NCBI RefSeq assembly: GCF_000686525.1
Contig: NZ_KK365986.1
Location: 133,995 to 197,994, forward strand
DNA from: Desulfonatronovibrio hydrogenovorans DSM 9292
GTDB taxonomy: Bacteria; Desulfobacterota; Desulfovibrionia; Desulfovibrionales; Desulfonatronovibrionaceae
Reading direction: 5' to 3'
DNA: 64,000 nt
Program-made: the position numbers and the translations under genes
Notes under the pieces: model-generated
What the model was told of the DNA's origin: nothing
The model's database searches: none
Seen by the model: the letters and a program-made list of their open reading frames with translations, nothing else
Shown: piece after piece, positions 1-8,423 of the stretch
How the letters are laid out: every line of letters starts with the position of its first letter
How positions within the stretch are numbered: position 1 is the first letter of the stretch

Positions 1-218
1 AGGTTGCCCTTGCCAAGGGTGCATCCGGTTAGAACCTGAATAGCGTCCACCCCGCACATGTCTGTTTCCACCACTGCAGTGATGGGACTCTGGTCGTTGT
101 GCCCCAGCTTGTTCAGACAAAGTTCTGCCGCTCTTAAGCCTATCCATAATCCTGGGCATTCATGGCCGTGGAACTCGATGGCTTTATTGATCTGGTCAGG
201 GGTTAAAGTGCAATGCAT
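1..218 (-). CDS. FmdE family protein (partial, C-terminus beyond window)
   Basis: The N-terminal 72 residues are visible. They carry the FmdE signature FHGHECPG at residues 16-23 followed by a helix (IGLRAAE), and later a Cys in a DMCGVDA segment. FmdE (PF02663) proteins have an alpha+beta core with a conserved His/Cys metal site and often a C-terminal zinc finger. They were named from formylmethanofuran dehydrogenase operons, but in bacteria without that enzyme their role is unclear. No signal peptide is seen, so this copy is probably cytoplasmic. The ATG at 218 is preceded by AGGGA about 9 bases upstream. It lies 25 bp after the DUF4198 gene and is probably the last visible gene of the TonB operon. 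The family is clear; the substrate is unknown. Confidence 0.85.
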   Translation of the reverse strand, partial: MHCTLTPDQINKAIEFHGHECPGLWIGLRAAELCLNKLGHNDQSPITAVVETDMCGVDAIQVLTGCTLGKGN

Positions 219-243
219 ATTGAGTATCCCTGATAATTGAAGG

Positions 244-963
244 TTATGGCAGATCAAACATAATAAAGCTCATGAACTGTCGGTAATCAATGTCTGGGTG
301 GGCATCAGCAGAAACAGTATGCAGGGCGATTATTGTGTAAGGTCCTTTTCCGCTGATGGGAATTTGAGCGATTCCATGCTTATTGGTTCTGATATTGACA
401 TCACCAGGTCTGAGCCTGACCATGGAGTCTGAAAGTGCAGTGTTCTGAAAAAGAATTTTGACCGTCAAAAGATCATTATCTTTTTGATGATGGAATTCTT
501 CCAGTGGGAGGATTTCAAGGGGCAGTCCCGTGGCTCTGGTCCAGGTTTTATAAGGCGGAAAATAAGTCTTGGAGAACTGGGTTGAGGTGAAGCTTGATTC
601 CACATGGATTCCTTTGGCCAAGGCTCCCTCTCTGGACATGAACTTTTTGCCTTCTGGAGTGTTTACCCTGTCTCCCCACTTACAGGTGACTATCACAACC
701 TCAGGCTTTTCTTCTGTTTTGAGTATAACCCCTTGTGGACCATCAATCCTTTGAAAAGTCATCTTGCGGGCATTACTGTCAAGCATCCTGATGTCAGTTG
801 CAAAGGCTGGATTATAGTTGTGAACATCGTCAGGTAAAAAGCCACGCCTGACTGCGTATCCATCATCAACGGTTTCAACCCATAAGTGATGAGCATGGAC
901 AAAGCCTGTAAAAGTCATAAAAAATAGTGTGGAAACAAATATTATTCTAATTATATTCAACAT
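244..963 (-). CDS. DUF4198 periplasmic protein
   Basis: This 239-aa protein has a signal peptide of about 24 residues ending FVHA, so the mature chain begins with HHLW. A His-rich start is typical of DUF4198 proteins, which sit beside nickel/cobalt and TonB transport genes and are thought to bind metal in the periplasm. The frame stays open upstream to 1074, but the ATG at 963 is preferred because it starts the signal peptide and has AAAGG about 9 bases upstream. It follows the TonB-dependent receptor in the same orientation, with a hairpin between them, and precedes an FmdE gene. A periplasmic metal-binding or carrier role is inferred from family and context. Confidence 0.75.
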   Translation of the reverse strand: MLNIIRIIFVSTLFFMTFTGFVHAHHLWVETVDDGYAVRRGFLPDDVHNYNPAFATDIRMLDSNARKMTFQRIDGPQGVILKTEEKPEVVIVTCKWGDRVNTPEGKKFMSREGALAKGIHVESSFTSTQFSKTYFPPYKTWTRATGLPLEILPLEEFHHQKDNDLLTVKILFQNTALSDSMVRLRPGDVNIRTNKHGIAQIPISGKGPYTIIALHTVSADAHPDIDYRQFMSFIMFDLP

Positions 964-1110
964 CTTATTTAACCTTTTGTCGTTGCAGCAGATCGTAGCT
1001 ATTATAAGTAAGGCATGGGGGATTAAAGAAGAGCCGCTTAAGTTCCCCGCCTCTGACGTCAGACAGAAATGCAACTAATCTTTTATGTCATATTTTTCAT
1101 TATTGCTTAA

Positions 1111-1140
1111 GGCCCAGCCTGCAAAGCCAATGACTGGGCC
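1111..1140 (-). terminator. Hairpin after the TonB-dependent receptor gene
   Basis: Arms GGCCCAG (1111-1117) and CTGGGCC (1134-1140) form a 7-bp perfect stem directly after the receptor stop codon. On the minus strand no strong T run follows, so it may be a leaky terminator or a 3'-stabilising hairpin within the operon rather than a full stop. Confidence 0.45.
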
Positions 1141-1145
1141 TATTA

Positions 1146-3200
1146 TTAGAATTCAAATTTTACTCCTCCAAGAGCAACTATTCCTGGAGCAACTGTGTCA
1201 GAACTGGTTGCTGAACGAAACATCTTGTATTTATTATTGAATATGTTCTCCACGTTCAGAAAAAGTGTGACATGGTCAAAGAATTTTCTCGAAACAGAAG
1301 CATCTACTGTCCAATAACTGCCAGGACTAATGGAATTCTGGTCATCATAGTATATTCTGTCGTAAACATTAGCCATCAAGGTCAGGTTGACTATGGACGG
1401 GTTGGAGTAACGAACACCAAAATGTAAGGCATGCTGTGGATCATGGGGCAGATAGTTTCCTTCAAGCTCCCTGTTTTCACTATCTTTACCAACCTTGGAG
1501 ATATTGTATGTGTAGTTGGCAAAAAAGGTGGTGAAGTCAACTGGTTCCCATTGAAGCTCAGCATGGAAGCCATAGATATCGACTTCGCTGATGTTATCAA
1601 GCACGTATTCGTTTCTGGTTCTTGTTCCACCTGCAAAGGGATAGCTGCCTGTCAGACGGCTGCCAATATAGTCTTTTGCCCAGGACTGATAAAATGTGAA
1701 TTTGCCCCAAAGATTATCAGTCAGGAATCTTTCAGCTCCAAGATCATAAGACCATATATATTCCGGCTTCAGGTCAGGATTGGCTTCTCTGTACATGGTG
1801 CCTCCGCCTCGAATATGAACTTTGTACAGTTCAAACAGGCTGGGAGCGCGAAATCCTTTACCTCCGGATGCCCTCAGGGTTGTCCGGTCATCAGGGTGAT
1901 AGGCAATACCCATTTTCGGTGAAAAGTTTTTGTCCCGGCTTTTTCCATATCTGTTGTCGTATGGTGGTCTCCCGGCACTTCCTTGCGTATCCCAGTTTTT
2001 CCCACCGGATGTTTCAATCCAATCGTAGCGACCTCCGATGTTTACTATAAGGTCATCATCAAGAAAACGAAGGTCCATGTTGACAAAAGGAGAGATTGTC
2101 TTCTGTCTGGCTTCGGCGCCGGCATCCCGGGCGCTCCCCGGGTAATCCTCATCATACTTCCAGACTGCCTCTTTGAATGCCATACCCAAGGTTATTGGAG
2201 CCCATTCAATTTTTGAGAATGTAGTCTGTAAATCCGCTCCCCAAGTATAGGTTCCTTTCATTTTTTCATTACGAAATGGGCTGCTGAAGTTGTCATTTGC
2301 AGTATCTTGAAAAGCGGTCTTGTCTACCCGGTTTAAGTATGCGATGGCCCTTAATCCAACGTATCCCCCCTGATGGCTGAAATTAAGCCAGTATTGATCC
2401 ATGGTCATTTCGTTGTAGAAGTACTTTCTGCCCTGACCGGCTGTATAATCATAATACAAGGCAGCAAGGGATATTTCAGATTCAGGACCAATGTCATAAG
2501 TGGTCTTACCAAGCAGCCTGCCTAAATCCCGATGACGTTTTATTTCATAGTCTTCTCGATCACTAACCATGTAAAATCCGTCGCTTTCCTCATAGCTTCC
2601 GGCAAGCATCAGGCCAAAATTATTAAATTTCTGACTGTGAAAAGCCGAACCACCATAAGTATTGGCAGATCCGCCCTGCCCTTGAATGGATGTCTGCCTC
2701 TGGTCACCGGGCTTTTTCGTGATGATATGAATGACACCGCCAAGTCCTTCAGAGCCATAGAGAGCTGAAGTAGGGCCTCTGACAATCTCAATCCTTTCGA
2801 TGGTATCTTTTGGGATATGACCCCATCCAATCCAGGCTATGCCGTTGTTAAAGTTGTCGTTTTGAGGTACACCATCTACAAGCACCAGTACCCTGTTTTT
2901 ACCTACTCCGCGCATTATGAGCGGACTGACAATACCGTTGGTCTGCATGCCGTAATGCCTGAAATTGAATATACCGGGAACGCTTCTAAGGATATCCTCA
3001 ACCCTTTCAAAAGGTGAGGCTTCAATTTCTTCTCTGGTTATGACGGAAACATCCTGGGCAGCATCAAATACAGAGATTTCGGTTCTGGTTGTAGACACTA
3101 CAATGGAGTCAATCCGATGAACATCTTCCTCAGCATGCACATGGGCAGTCCACATTATGAAAAGCACCAAAACAACTATTTTACTTTTAAAAAGTTTCAC
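1146..3200 (-). CDS. TonB-dependent outer-membrane receptor
   Basis: This 684-aa protein has a signal peptide (1-23, ending HVHA), a TonB-box-like stretch (IDSIVVSTTR, about 29-38), a plug domain with RGVGKNRVLVLVDGVPQND, and a long beta barrel ending in Phe. The plug segment GPTSALYGSEGLGGVIHIITKK matches siderophore/cobalamin/metal-chelate receptors. It would import a metal complex across the outer membrane using TonB energy. AAAGGAG lies just upstream of the ATG. It sits in a minus-strand operon behind tonB and a FecB-type binding protein. The ligand cannot be told from sequence. FmdE and DUF4198 partners favour a metal other than, or in addition to, ferric siderophore. Confidence 0.92.
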   Translation of the reverse strand: MKLFKSKIVVLVLFIMWTAHVHAEEDVHRIDSIVVSTTRTEISVFDAAQDVSVITREEIEASPFERVEDILRSVPGIFNFRHYGMQTNGIVSPLIMRGVGKNRVLVLVDGVPQNDNFNNGIAWIGWGHIPKDTIERIEIVRGPTSALYGSEGLGGVIHIITKKPGDQRQTSIQGQGGSANTYGGSAFHSQKFNNFGLMLAGSYEESDGFYMVSDREDYEIKRHRDLGRLLGKTTYDIGPESEISLAALYYDYTAGQGRKYFYNEMTMDQYWLNFSHQGGYVGLRAIAYLNRVDKTAFQDTANDNFSSPFRNEKMKGTYTWGADLQTTFSKIEWAPITLGMAFKEAVWKYDEDYPGSARDAGAEARQKTISPFVNMDLRFLDDDLIVNIGGRYDWIETSGGKNWDTQGSAGRPPYDNRYGKSRDKNFSPKMGIAYHPDDRTTLRASGGKGFRAPSLFELYKVHIRGGGTMYREANPDLKPEYIWSYDLGAERFLTDNLWGKFTFYQSWAKDYIGSRLTGSYPFAGGTRTRNEYVLDNISEVDIYGFHAELQWEPVDFTTFFANYTYNISKVGKDSENRELEGNYLPHDPQHALHFGVRYSNPSIVNLTLMANVYDRIYYDDQNSISPGSYWTVDASVSRKFFDHVTLFLNVENIFNNKYKMFRSATSSDTVAPGIVALGGVKFEF

Positions 3201-3236
3201 AAGTTCTCCTTTTGATTTAATTATTTCAATTATTGT

Positions 3237-4361
3237 CTAATGAAGGTTGATATTGCTGAATCCCATACTGTCAAACTGAGTATTGATTTCTTCAAAAGCA
3301 GGCCCACCATTGAGAAAGCTTGAAATATCCTCTGCTTTTTTCATGGGGTCGATGTCGGCGAATTGTTCAGGATAAAGAATTTTACCGATGAAGTAAGCAT
3401 TTGCAAAAATGGATTCAAAATTTTGTGTGTAGGAGTTGTATGGGAATACCCCATAAATTAGTCCATTATGAGCAGCACTCAGGCTCTGGTAAGCCATATC
3501 GGTGCGCAGTTGATCCAGAGCGTTGGCTCCCTGGTCCAGGCGCATGGTGGATATATCTATAAAGATTATCTCAGGGTCCCAGAAGAGGATTTTTTCCTTT
3601 GCTACATTGGCGTGGGAAACTCTTTTTTCAGGGGTAGAAAGTACTCCGGCAACATTGTTTGCTCCGAGAAATTCAAAAGGGGCATAGGAGGGCTCTGTTG
3701 ACTGGAATCCGTGAGGGCCTCGCTGACCTAAGCCTCCAATATAACAGGAGATGCGCTGATCTTCTGGAATGGCTGCAGCTCTTTGTTCCAGATCTTTTTG
3801 CAAATCATTAAAGTAGGCAATGACTTCCTCAGCTCTATCCTCAACCCCCAGGGCTTTTCCCATGATGCGCAGGCTTTCATTGAGTTCTTCCCGGCTATGG
3901 GTCAAATTGCCGTAACCAAGGCCGATGATCGGAATATTAATTTTATCCTGCAAAGTATCAATGCCACCAGAACGGGCCGCATAAGTCTTGAACATGACTT
4001 GGGGTTGTGGATCAAGACCGGCAATAAGCTCTGGACTGTCATGCCCCCGGAACTCTCCGAAAATGGGATAATTCTTAAACTGAGGATTTGCGATGGCATA
4101 AGGCCTGACATCAATGGGTGATCCTTTGACCTCAATGCTGTCAACAGCAACTACCCGATCATGGGCCTGAAGATAGGTAAGAAGCCTCAAACATCCAGAG
4201 TTGGAACAGATCACCCTGTCCACCTGAGCTGGTATAGTCAGCTCTCTTCCCATACTGTCAGTTATTGACATAGAATCTTGAGCATGGCCTGGAAGGGCAG
4301 TCCACACAAGGCAAACCATCCAGATGACTGCTGCTCCTGTTACGGTCGATTTTTTTGACAC
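3237..4361 (-). CDS. Periplasmic metal-chelate binding protein, FecB/BtuF type
   Basis: This 374-aa protein has a signal peptide (about 1-27, ending PGHA) and then a class III periplasmic binding domain (PF01497): TIPAQVDRVICSNSGCLRLL near the start, a long central helix, and WDPEIIFIDIST in the second lobe. Such proteins deliver ferric siderophores, cobalamin or similar complexes to an ABC importer. No permease or ATPase gene is in the window, so the importer must lie elsewhere or the protein acts differently. The gene lies 36 bp upstream of the receptor in one operon. An unusual Cys (SNSGCLRLL) sits where related proteins usually lack one. Confidence 0.85.
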   Translation of the reverse strand: MSKKSTVTGAAVIWMVCLVWTALPGHAQDSMSITDSMGRELTIPAQVDRVICSNSGCLRLLTYLQAHDRVVAVDSIEVKGSPIDVRPYAIANPQFKNYPIFGEFRGHDSPELIAGLDPQPQVMFKTYAARSGGIDTLQDKINIPIIGLGYGNLTHSREELNESLRIMGKALGVEDRAEEVIAYFNDLQKDLEQRAAAIPEDQRISCYIGGLGQRGPHGFQSTEPSYAPFEFLGANNVAGVLSTPEKRVSHANVAKEKILFWDPEIIFIDISTMRLDQGANALDQLRTDMAYQSLSAAHNGLIYGVFPYNSYTQNFESIFANAYFIGKILYPEQFADIDPMKKAEDISSFLNGGPAFEEINTQFDSMGFSNINLH

Positions 4362-4421
4362 TTTTTCCTCCTTTATTATGTCTTTTGGTTATTGCTAAAT
4401 TTAACCGTCAGCAGCAGACAA

Positions 4422-5174
4422 TCACCTCAGTTCAAACCGTATGTTCAGCCTGGCCCGGCTCTCTACTGGCTGTCCGTTACGGCTGGCCGGATAATAGGTT
4501 GACTGCTGAACCGCCTTTAATGCCGCTTCATCAAGTCCGTAACCTGCTTTTTCAATGATTTCAGCTTCCACAAGATTGCCCAGCTCATCTATGTGCAGCT
4601 TAAGCCCCACCACTCCTTCCCGTCCCATGCGCCTAGCCCGCATGGGATATTCCGGGATGACCCGCTGCTTGAACCTGGGGCCTTCAGGCTCACCAAAGGC
4701 TGTTTGCACCGGCCCTGCGGGTAATGGGTCCTTTTGCACAGGGCCGGGCTGTTCAGGAGGGGTGATTCTGCCCAGGGATGGAGATATGGGAGTCGGCTCA
4801 GGATCGGGAGCAGCCACTTGGGGCAGCTCAGTCTGATCAGGTCCTGGCTCTGGTTCAGTTTTAACTTCAGGCTTGGGTTCTGGCAGGGGTACTGGCCTGG
4901 GTTTTGGTTCTGGTTCAGGCCTTGACTCAGGTTCTGGTGCCGGGACTGGTTCTGGCTCAGGTATGGGTTCTGGATCAAGGATTTTCTCCGGTTCAGGCAG
5001 TGGCTCTGAAAAGGGTGCTGGCCCATGATTATCTGCTGGGGCATCAATGGGGTTAACCAGGACAAAGCTGATCTGGTCTGGTTCTAGCCTGTCCCTGGAG
5101 GGCTCTTTGAACGGAAGAGCAAACAGAAGTCCGTGCAGGGACAGGGCAAGCACAATGCTGGGCCAGATACGCAT
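4422..5174 (-). CDS. tonB: TonB energy transducer
   Basis: The protein is 250 aa from the ATG at 5174. A TTG at 5213 in the same frame would add 13 residues; neither start has a strong ribosome site. One N-terminal membrane segment (about 4-20) is followed by a long Pro/Glu repeat region (about 40-165, PEPEP type) that spans the periplasm, and by a C-terminal TonB domain with the family pattern PEYPMRARRMGREGVVGLKL. It couples the proton motive force to outer-membrane receptors. No exbB or exbD is present here. Its place between the periplasmic FmdE-like gene and the binding-protein gene suggests a dedicated TonB for this uptake system. Confidence 0.92.
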   Translation of the reverse strand: MRIWPSIVLALSLHGLLFALPFKEPSRDRLEPDQISFVLVNPIDAPADNHGPAPFSEPLPEPEKILDPEPIPEPEPVPAPEPESRPEPEPKPRPVPLPEPKPEVKTEPEPGPDQTELPQVAAPDPEPTPISPSLGRITPPEQPGPVQKDPLPAGPVQTAFGEPEGPRFKQRVIPEYPMRARRMGREGVVGLKLHIDELGNLVEAEIIEKAGYGLDEAALKAVQQSTYYPASRNGQPVESRARLNIRFELR

Positions 5175-5225
5175 GGTGTTTTTTTCAAAATCGGAATCAG
5201 ATGCTGGATTCAAAGTTTTGAGTTT

Positions 5226-6353
5226 TTACTGCTGGATCAATTGCAAAGGGTTTTTCCCTGGTCGCATCCAGTCCCTGGGATGACTGCCCTGAGGCAGTTC
5301 GATCCACTGGACCAGGTTAACAAATCGCTCGGGCTCATCCAGGTGGTCCAGATACCAGAGAACAGCAGCCAGCCTGTCCAGAAGAGGGGAATCAAAGCTT
5401 TCCACTGCCTGATTGTGTCCCCAAAGAAATTCCAGGGCAGCTCCCCTCCACAGACCGTGAGGATTGGTGGTGAAAACAATGGTTGAAATACGCTTTTCAG
5501 TTTCACTCATCTGTTCTTCATCCTGCCTGTCCGGATAAATTGTTGCGTAGGCCTTTTTGCCTGGAGTGGCGGCCAGAAGATTGATCAGTGCATCCTCCTT
5601 GCACCAGGGCTGGGTGGTAAGCACGAAAATTTCCTGGCTGGGGTCCAGGTGGTGATGCAGGCGCATGTATTCGGCAAACAGAACTCCGGATGTCAGGCCG
5701 GGACAGTAATGGTCATGCAGAGACAGGGCTTTGGCCATTCTTCCGGGAAGTCCTTTGTGCAGGGCATTGGCCAGGGTGGTTATCCGGAAGAGGTTGCCGG
5801 ACATGGCCTGCATGTCAGGCAGTTCTCCCTGCCTGGCTTTTTCAAACAGCTCCTCAGCCATGAGCCCAACGAGTTGATCATTGGTGAACAGGGACTTCTC
5901 TGGTTTCATGAACTGGCCTGTTTCATCCATAAACAGCTGTTTTGGATTCAGTTCAAAGTATGCAGTTTGTCCAGTGGAGCGGTGAAAAAAGGCAAACCAC
6001 AAAGGAGCGTCAAAACGGGTGGTCACAGGCAAAAGAGTTGCCCGGCCCATGGTGCTTCCGGTGGATTTGCTCAGACCGTCCAGGCAGCCCAGGGTGTCAA
6101 AGCCGCTGATGATTGAAGAGCCTGCGCTGGTCAGAACTATTAACTGGGAATCAGATTCGGACTCCAGCATGGACAATGCTTTTTCTCCGGCTGCTCTGCC
6201 CAGAGTCTGCCATATCTCGTATTCGCTGGTTTTATTAATACTCTGATTTTTGGTGGCAGCGCCTGAGAGGGCCGGAGTCCAAGCCAAACAGATGAGCAAA
6301 AAGGAGCAGATGCTCAACCAAATGATCTTTGGAGCTTCTTTTTTACCAAGCAT
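5226..6353 (-). CDS. Periplasmic FmdE-like protein
   Basis: This 375-aa protein has an N-terminal membrane/signal segment (about 11-32) and an FmdE-type motif HDHYCPG at residues 213-219 followed by TSGVLFAEYM. That matches the His-x-His-x-Cys-Pro-Gly core of PF02663. An N-terminal half (about 40-150) contains DTLGCLDGLSKSTG and may be a second, degenerate FmdE-like module. It is much longer than canonical FmdE and is exported. GGGGAG lies 8 bases before the ATG, which overlaps the end of the upstream TonB-plug fragment by 11 bp. A metal-sensing or metal-chaperone role in the periplasm is inferred from the motif and from the TonB neighbours. Confidence 0.75.
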   Translation of the reverse strand: MLGKKEAPKIIWLSICSFLLICLAWTPALSGAATKNQSINKTSEYEIWQTLGRAAGEKALSMLESESDSQLIVLTSAGSSIISGFDTLGCLDGLSKSTGSTMGRATLLPVTTRFDAPLWFAFFHRSTGQTAYFELNPKQLFMDETGQFMKPEKSLFTNDQLVGLMAEELFEKARQGELPDMQAMSGNLFRITTLANALHKGLPGRMAKALSLHDHYCPGLTSGVLFAEYMRLHHHLDPSQEIFVLTTQPWCKEDALINLLAATPGKKAYATIYPDRQDEEQMSETEKRISTIVFTTNPHGLWRGAALEFLWGHNQAVESFDSPLLDRLAAVLWYLDHLDEPERFVNLVQWIELPQGSHPRDWMRPGKNPLQLIQQ

Positions 6354-6693
6354 AGCTTATCTCCCCAATGATTGTCCGGTCAGGTTCATTTTCACCCAGA
6401 CCGCGTATGGTCACCCTGGGAGAAAGTTCATAGATTCCCAGAGTCCGGTCTGAACTGACTCCAGATATCCAGTTCAGGATCTCATCCACCCTTTCATAGG
6501 GAAGTTCAGCAAGCTGCTGACTGTCAATGACCTGGATGGGTCCGGGAATTCTTTCCCTGGGCTCGGGAAACCTGGTGGCAGTGACCACCATTTCCTGCAT
6601 GGCCACATTTTGATGTACAGCAGCCGGCAGGACTGAGTGCAGGCTCAGCGCGGCCATGACAGCGATGCCTTGAATCTTTTTTTTCAGGTTCAC
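6343..6693 (-). pseudogene. TonB-dependent receptor plug fragment (truncated)
   Basis: This 116-aa frame begins like a complete receptor: a GTG start with AGGAGG upstream, a signal peptide ending about residue 26, a TonB-box-like EMVVTATR and a plug up to RGLGENEPDRT. It then stops after nine unrelated residues, exactly where full receptors continue with the VLIDGVP segment. The rest of the plug and the entire barrel are missing. A deletion that joined the start of a second receptor gene to the FmdE-like gene explains this best. Because the reading frame, leader and start signal are intact, expression as a small periplasmic plug protein cannot be excluded. Confidence 0.75.
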
Positions 6694-7122
6694 AACGCCT
6701 CCTGTTTGTTATGATCAGAAAATTAGTAACACTAGTTAGGATTATTTTTAATTTTTGTAAACTATAAAAAGAGATTTTTTTGAAAAAATAGCGAAATAAG
6801 ATTGAAAAGGCAGGTAACCTGGGAAAAAATCATAAGATGAAAAGTAAGATTGAAATATGGTTAAGGGACAGGCTTGAAGTTGTGGGGCAGGCTGTTATTA
6901 GGATTAGTAAGGCAATTTTGAATATGAGAATTGTTTTCATAAAAAGCTTGACAAGGGTCAGTCGTTTTAGATAGTTGATAGGCGTTCTCAACTTTGTATC
7001 CAGCCATACACCCATCGCTCTGATTTTACATGTTTTTTGACTGGCTGAGTTGTGAAAATGCTTACTTGGCCTGGATGGTAATGAATATTAAAATCACTAA
7101 TTGAATGAGGCAGTAGATTTTT
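6694..7122. other. AT-rich divergent intergenic region
   Basis: The region separates the minus-strand TonB operon from the plus-strand signalling operon. A candidate plus promoter is TTGACA at 6948-6953 with GATAGT at 6970-6975 (16-bp spacer). On the minus strand TTTACA and TAACTA with a 17-bp spacer occur near 6735-6765, and the short palindrome TAGTAACACTA overlaps them. A 36-codon minus-strand frame (start 6940) has a lipobox-like LLILITAC but no ribosome site, so it is not called. No Fur consensus box was found here. Confidence 0.4.
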
Positions 7123-7449
7123 ATGTCCTTATCCGAATTTCCAGACAGTTCAGGCCGAGAGCAGGCTGAACTCTTGATCAGGTTAAGCAAAAAAGTCACC
7201 GACCTGAACCACAGGCTTGACACCCAGCAGGAACTGCTGGCCAGGCTTCTGGACCTTAAGGACTCCTTTGCTGATGCATTTTGCGATCACGGCAGGCTGG
7301 GAGTTGTTTGCGCCCGGGAGGAACGGTTGTCCAGGGCGGTTCAGGAGGCTATCTGCGTTCTGGAGCAGACCAGGAAATCTTTTCGTTCCAAGCAGCTGGA
7401 GGTCCTCAGGGTGAAGCTGGTCAAGTCTCTGGCCGGGTTTGAAGAATGA
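7123..7449 (+). CDS. Small coiled-coil protein, function unknown
   Basis: This 108-aa protein is predicted almost wholly helical, with heptad-like Leu spacing (LLIRLSKKVTDLNHRL, ELLARLLDL). It has no signal peptide. I do not recognise a family. It overlaps the following diguanylate cyclase gene by 4 bp (stop and start codons interleaved), so the two are translationally coupled and probably act together. It could be a partner or regulator of the membrane cyclase. A GAGG lies 12 bases before the ATG. Confidence 0.6.
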   Translation: MSLSEFPDSSGREQAELLIRLSKKVTDLNHRLDTQQELLARLLDLKDSFADAFCDHGRLGVVCAREERLSRAVQEAICVLEQTRKSFRSKQLEVLRVKLVKSLAGFEE

Positions 7450-8423
7450 TTGAGCAGGGAAAGTCATGGGCTGCATTGAAAGGGAAAAAGCCAGCAATCT
7501 TGTCAAACAATAAGTACGGTCTGAGCATCATTGCCCGGGTCAGGCTGCTTTTGGTCTGTCTGATCATTATTCCCAGCCTGGTCGGACTGATAATCCTGGA
7601 AACCGGTCCAGGGGATCTGCAGCCTTATCTGGCCGTGGTCCTGGTGGCCGGGATAATTCTGCTTTCTCCCCTGTCTTCTGTGATTAGTCGTTACCTGGTG
7701 CTCAAGGACTTGCAGGATATTGAAAGATTCTGCCTGCAGCTCAAATCCGGGGACTATAGCGCCAGGCTCAGTCTTCCGTCCCAGAAGGAGGGGGAGCATG
7801 AAATAATGGTGCTCAAGCGCAACCTGAACTGGATGGCCCATGTCATCTCCAAAAGAGAGAGGAAACTGCACCAGGAGCTCCAGGAAATCAATCAGGACCG
7901 GAGCAGGTACAGAGACATGTCCATGCTTGATCCCCTTACAGGTCTTTTCAACCGTCGGGGGCTGGAGGCCAGGCTCGAGCAGGTGGGCAGGCAGGCCCTG
8001 CCCCGGGGGCAGACTCTGACCCTGATGTTCCTTGATGCAGACAAGTTCAAGAGCGTTAATGATGAGTTCGGCCATCAGGCCGGGGATGAGCTGCTAAAGG
8101 TTCTTGCTGAGATCATGCGCAACAATGTCCGGGAAGAGACTGATGTTCCCTTTCGGTTTGGAGGAGATGAGTTCGGAATCCTTTTTTGGGGGATAGGCTC
8201 TGGCAAGGCCGCTGAGATCGGCCAGAGGATATTGACGGCTTATAATGAATCCAGGGTGGGGCAGACCACTTTGAGCATAGGAATCGCAGGGTTGTCAGGA
8301 GCTGGTCAGAGGCTTGAGCCGGACCTGCATGGAATGCTCAGGGCAGCGGATCAGGCTGCGTACATGGCCAAGCAGATGGGCGGAAACCGGGTCTTCATCC
8401 ATGACAGTCAGGTGGAGCAGTAA
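7446..8423 (+). CDS. Membrane diguanylate cyclase (GGDEF)
   Basis: This 325-aa protein has two membrane segments (about 28-51 and 60-81), a HAMP-like linker (about 82-135), a coiled-coil signalling helix and a GGDEF domain. The active-site FGGDEF is at 238-243, with DPLTGLFNRRG at the domain start. It should make cyclic di-GMP from GTP. The inhibitory I-site (RxxD five residues before GGDEF) reads EETD, so product inhibition through that site is probably lost. It is followed at once by an HD-GYP gene, which pairs synthesis and breakdown of the same messenger. Confidence 0.92.
   Translation: MIEQGKSWAALKGKKPAILSNNKYGLSIIARVRLLLVCLIIIPSLVGLIILETGPGDLQPYLAVVLVAGIILLSPLSSVISRYLVLKDLQDIERFCLQLKSGDYSARLSLPSQKEGEHEIMVLKRNLNWMAHVISKRERKLHQELQEINQDRSRYRDMSMLDPLTGLFNRRGLEARLEQVGRQALPRGQTLTLMFLDADKFKSVNDEFGHQAGDELLKVLAEIMRNNVREETDVPFRFGGDEFGILFWGIGSGKAAEIGQRILTAYNESRVGQTTLSIGIAGLSGAGQRLEPDLHGMLRAADQAAYMAKQMGGNRVFIHDSQVEQ

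Noticed and set aside
4940-5040. Pro/Glu-coding repeats in tonB as a DNA tandem repeat or CRISPR
   Set aside because: The units are irregular codon-level repeats expected of a TonB linker, without spacers.
4589-5065. 158-codon frame opposite-phase within tonB
   Set aside because: It is a by-product of the Pro/Glu repeat of tonB.
6830-7015. 61-codon minus-strand frame with a lipobox-like segment
   Set aside because: No ribosome site at either possible start, AT-rich low-complexity sequence and overlap with a promoter candidate.
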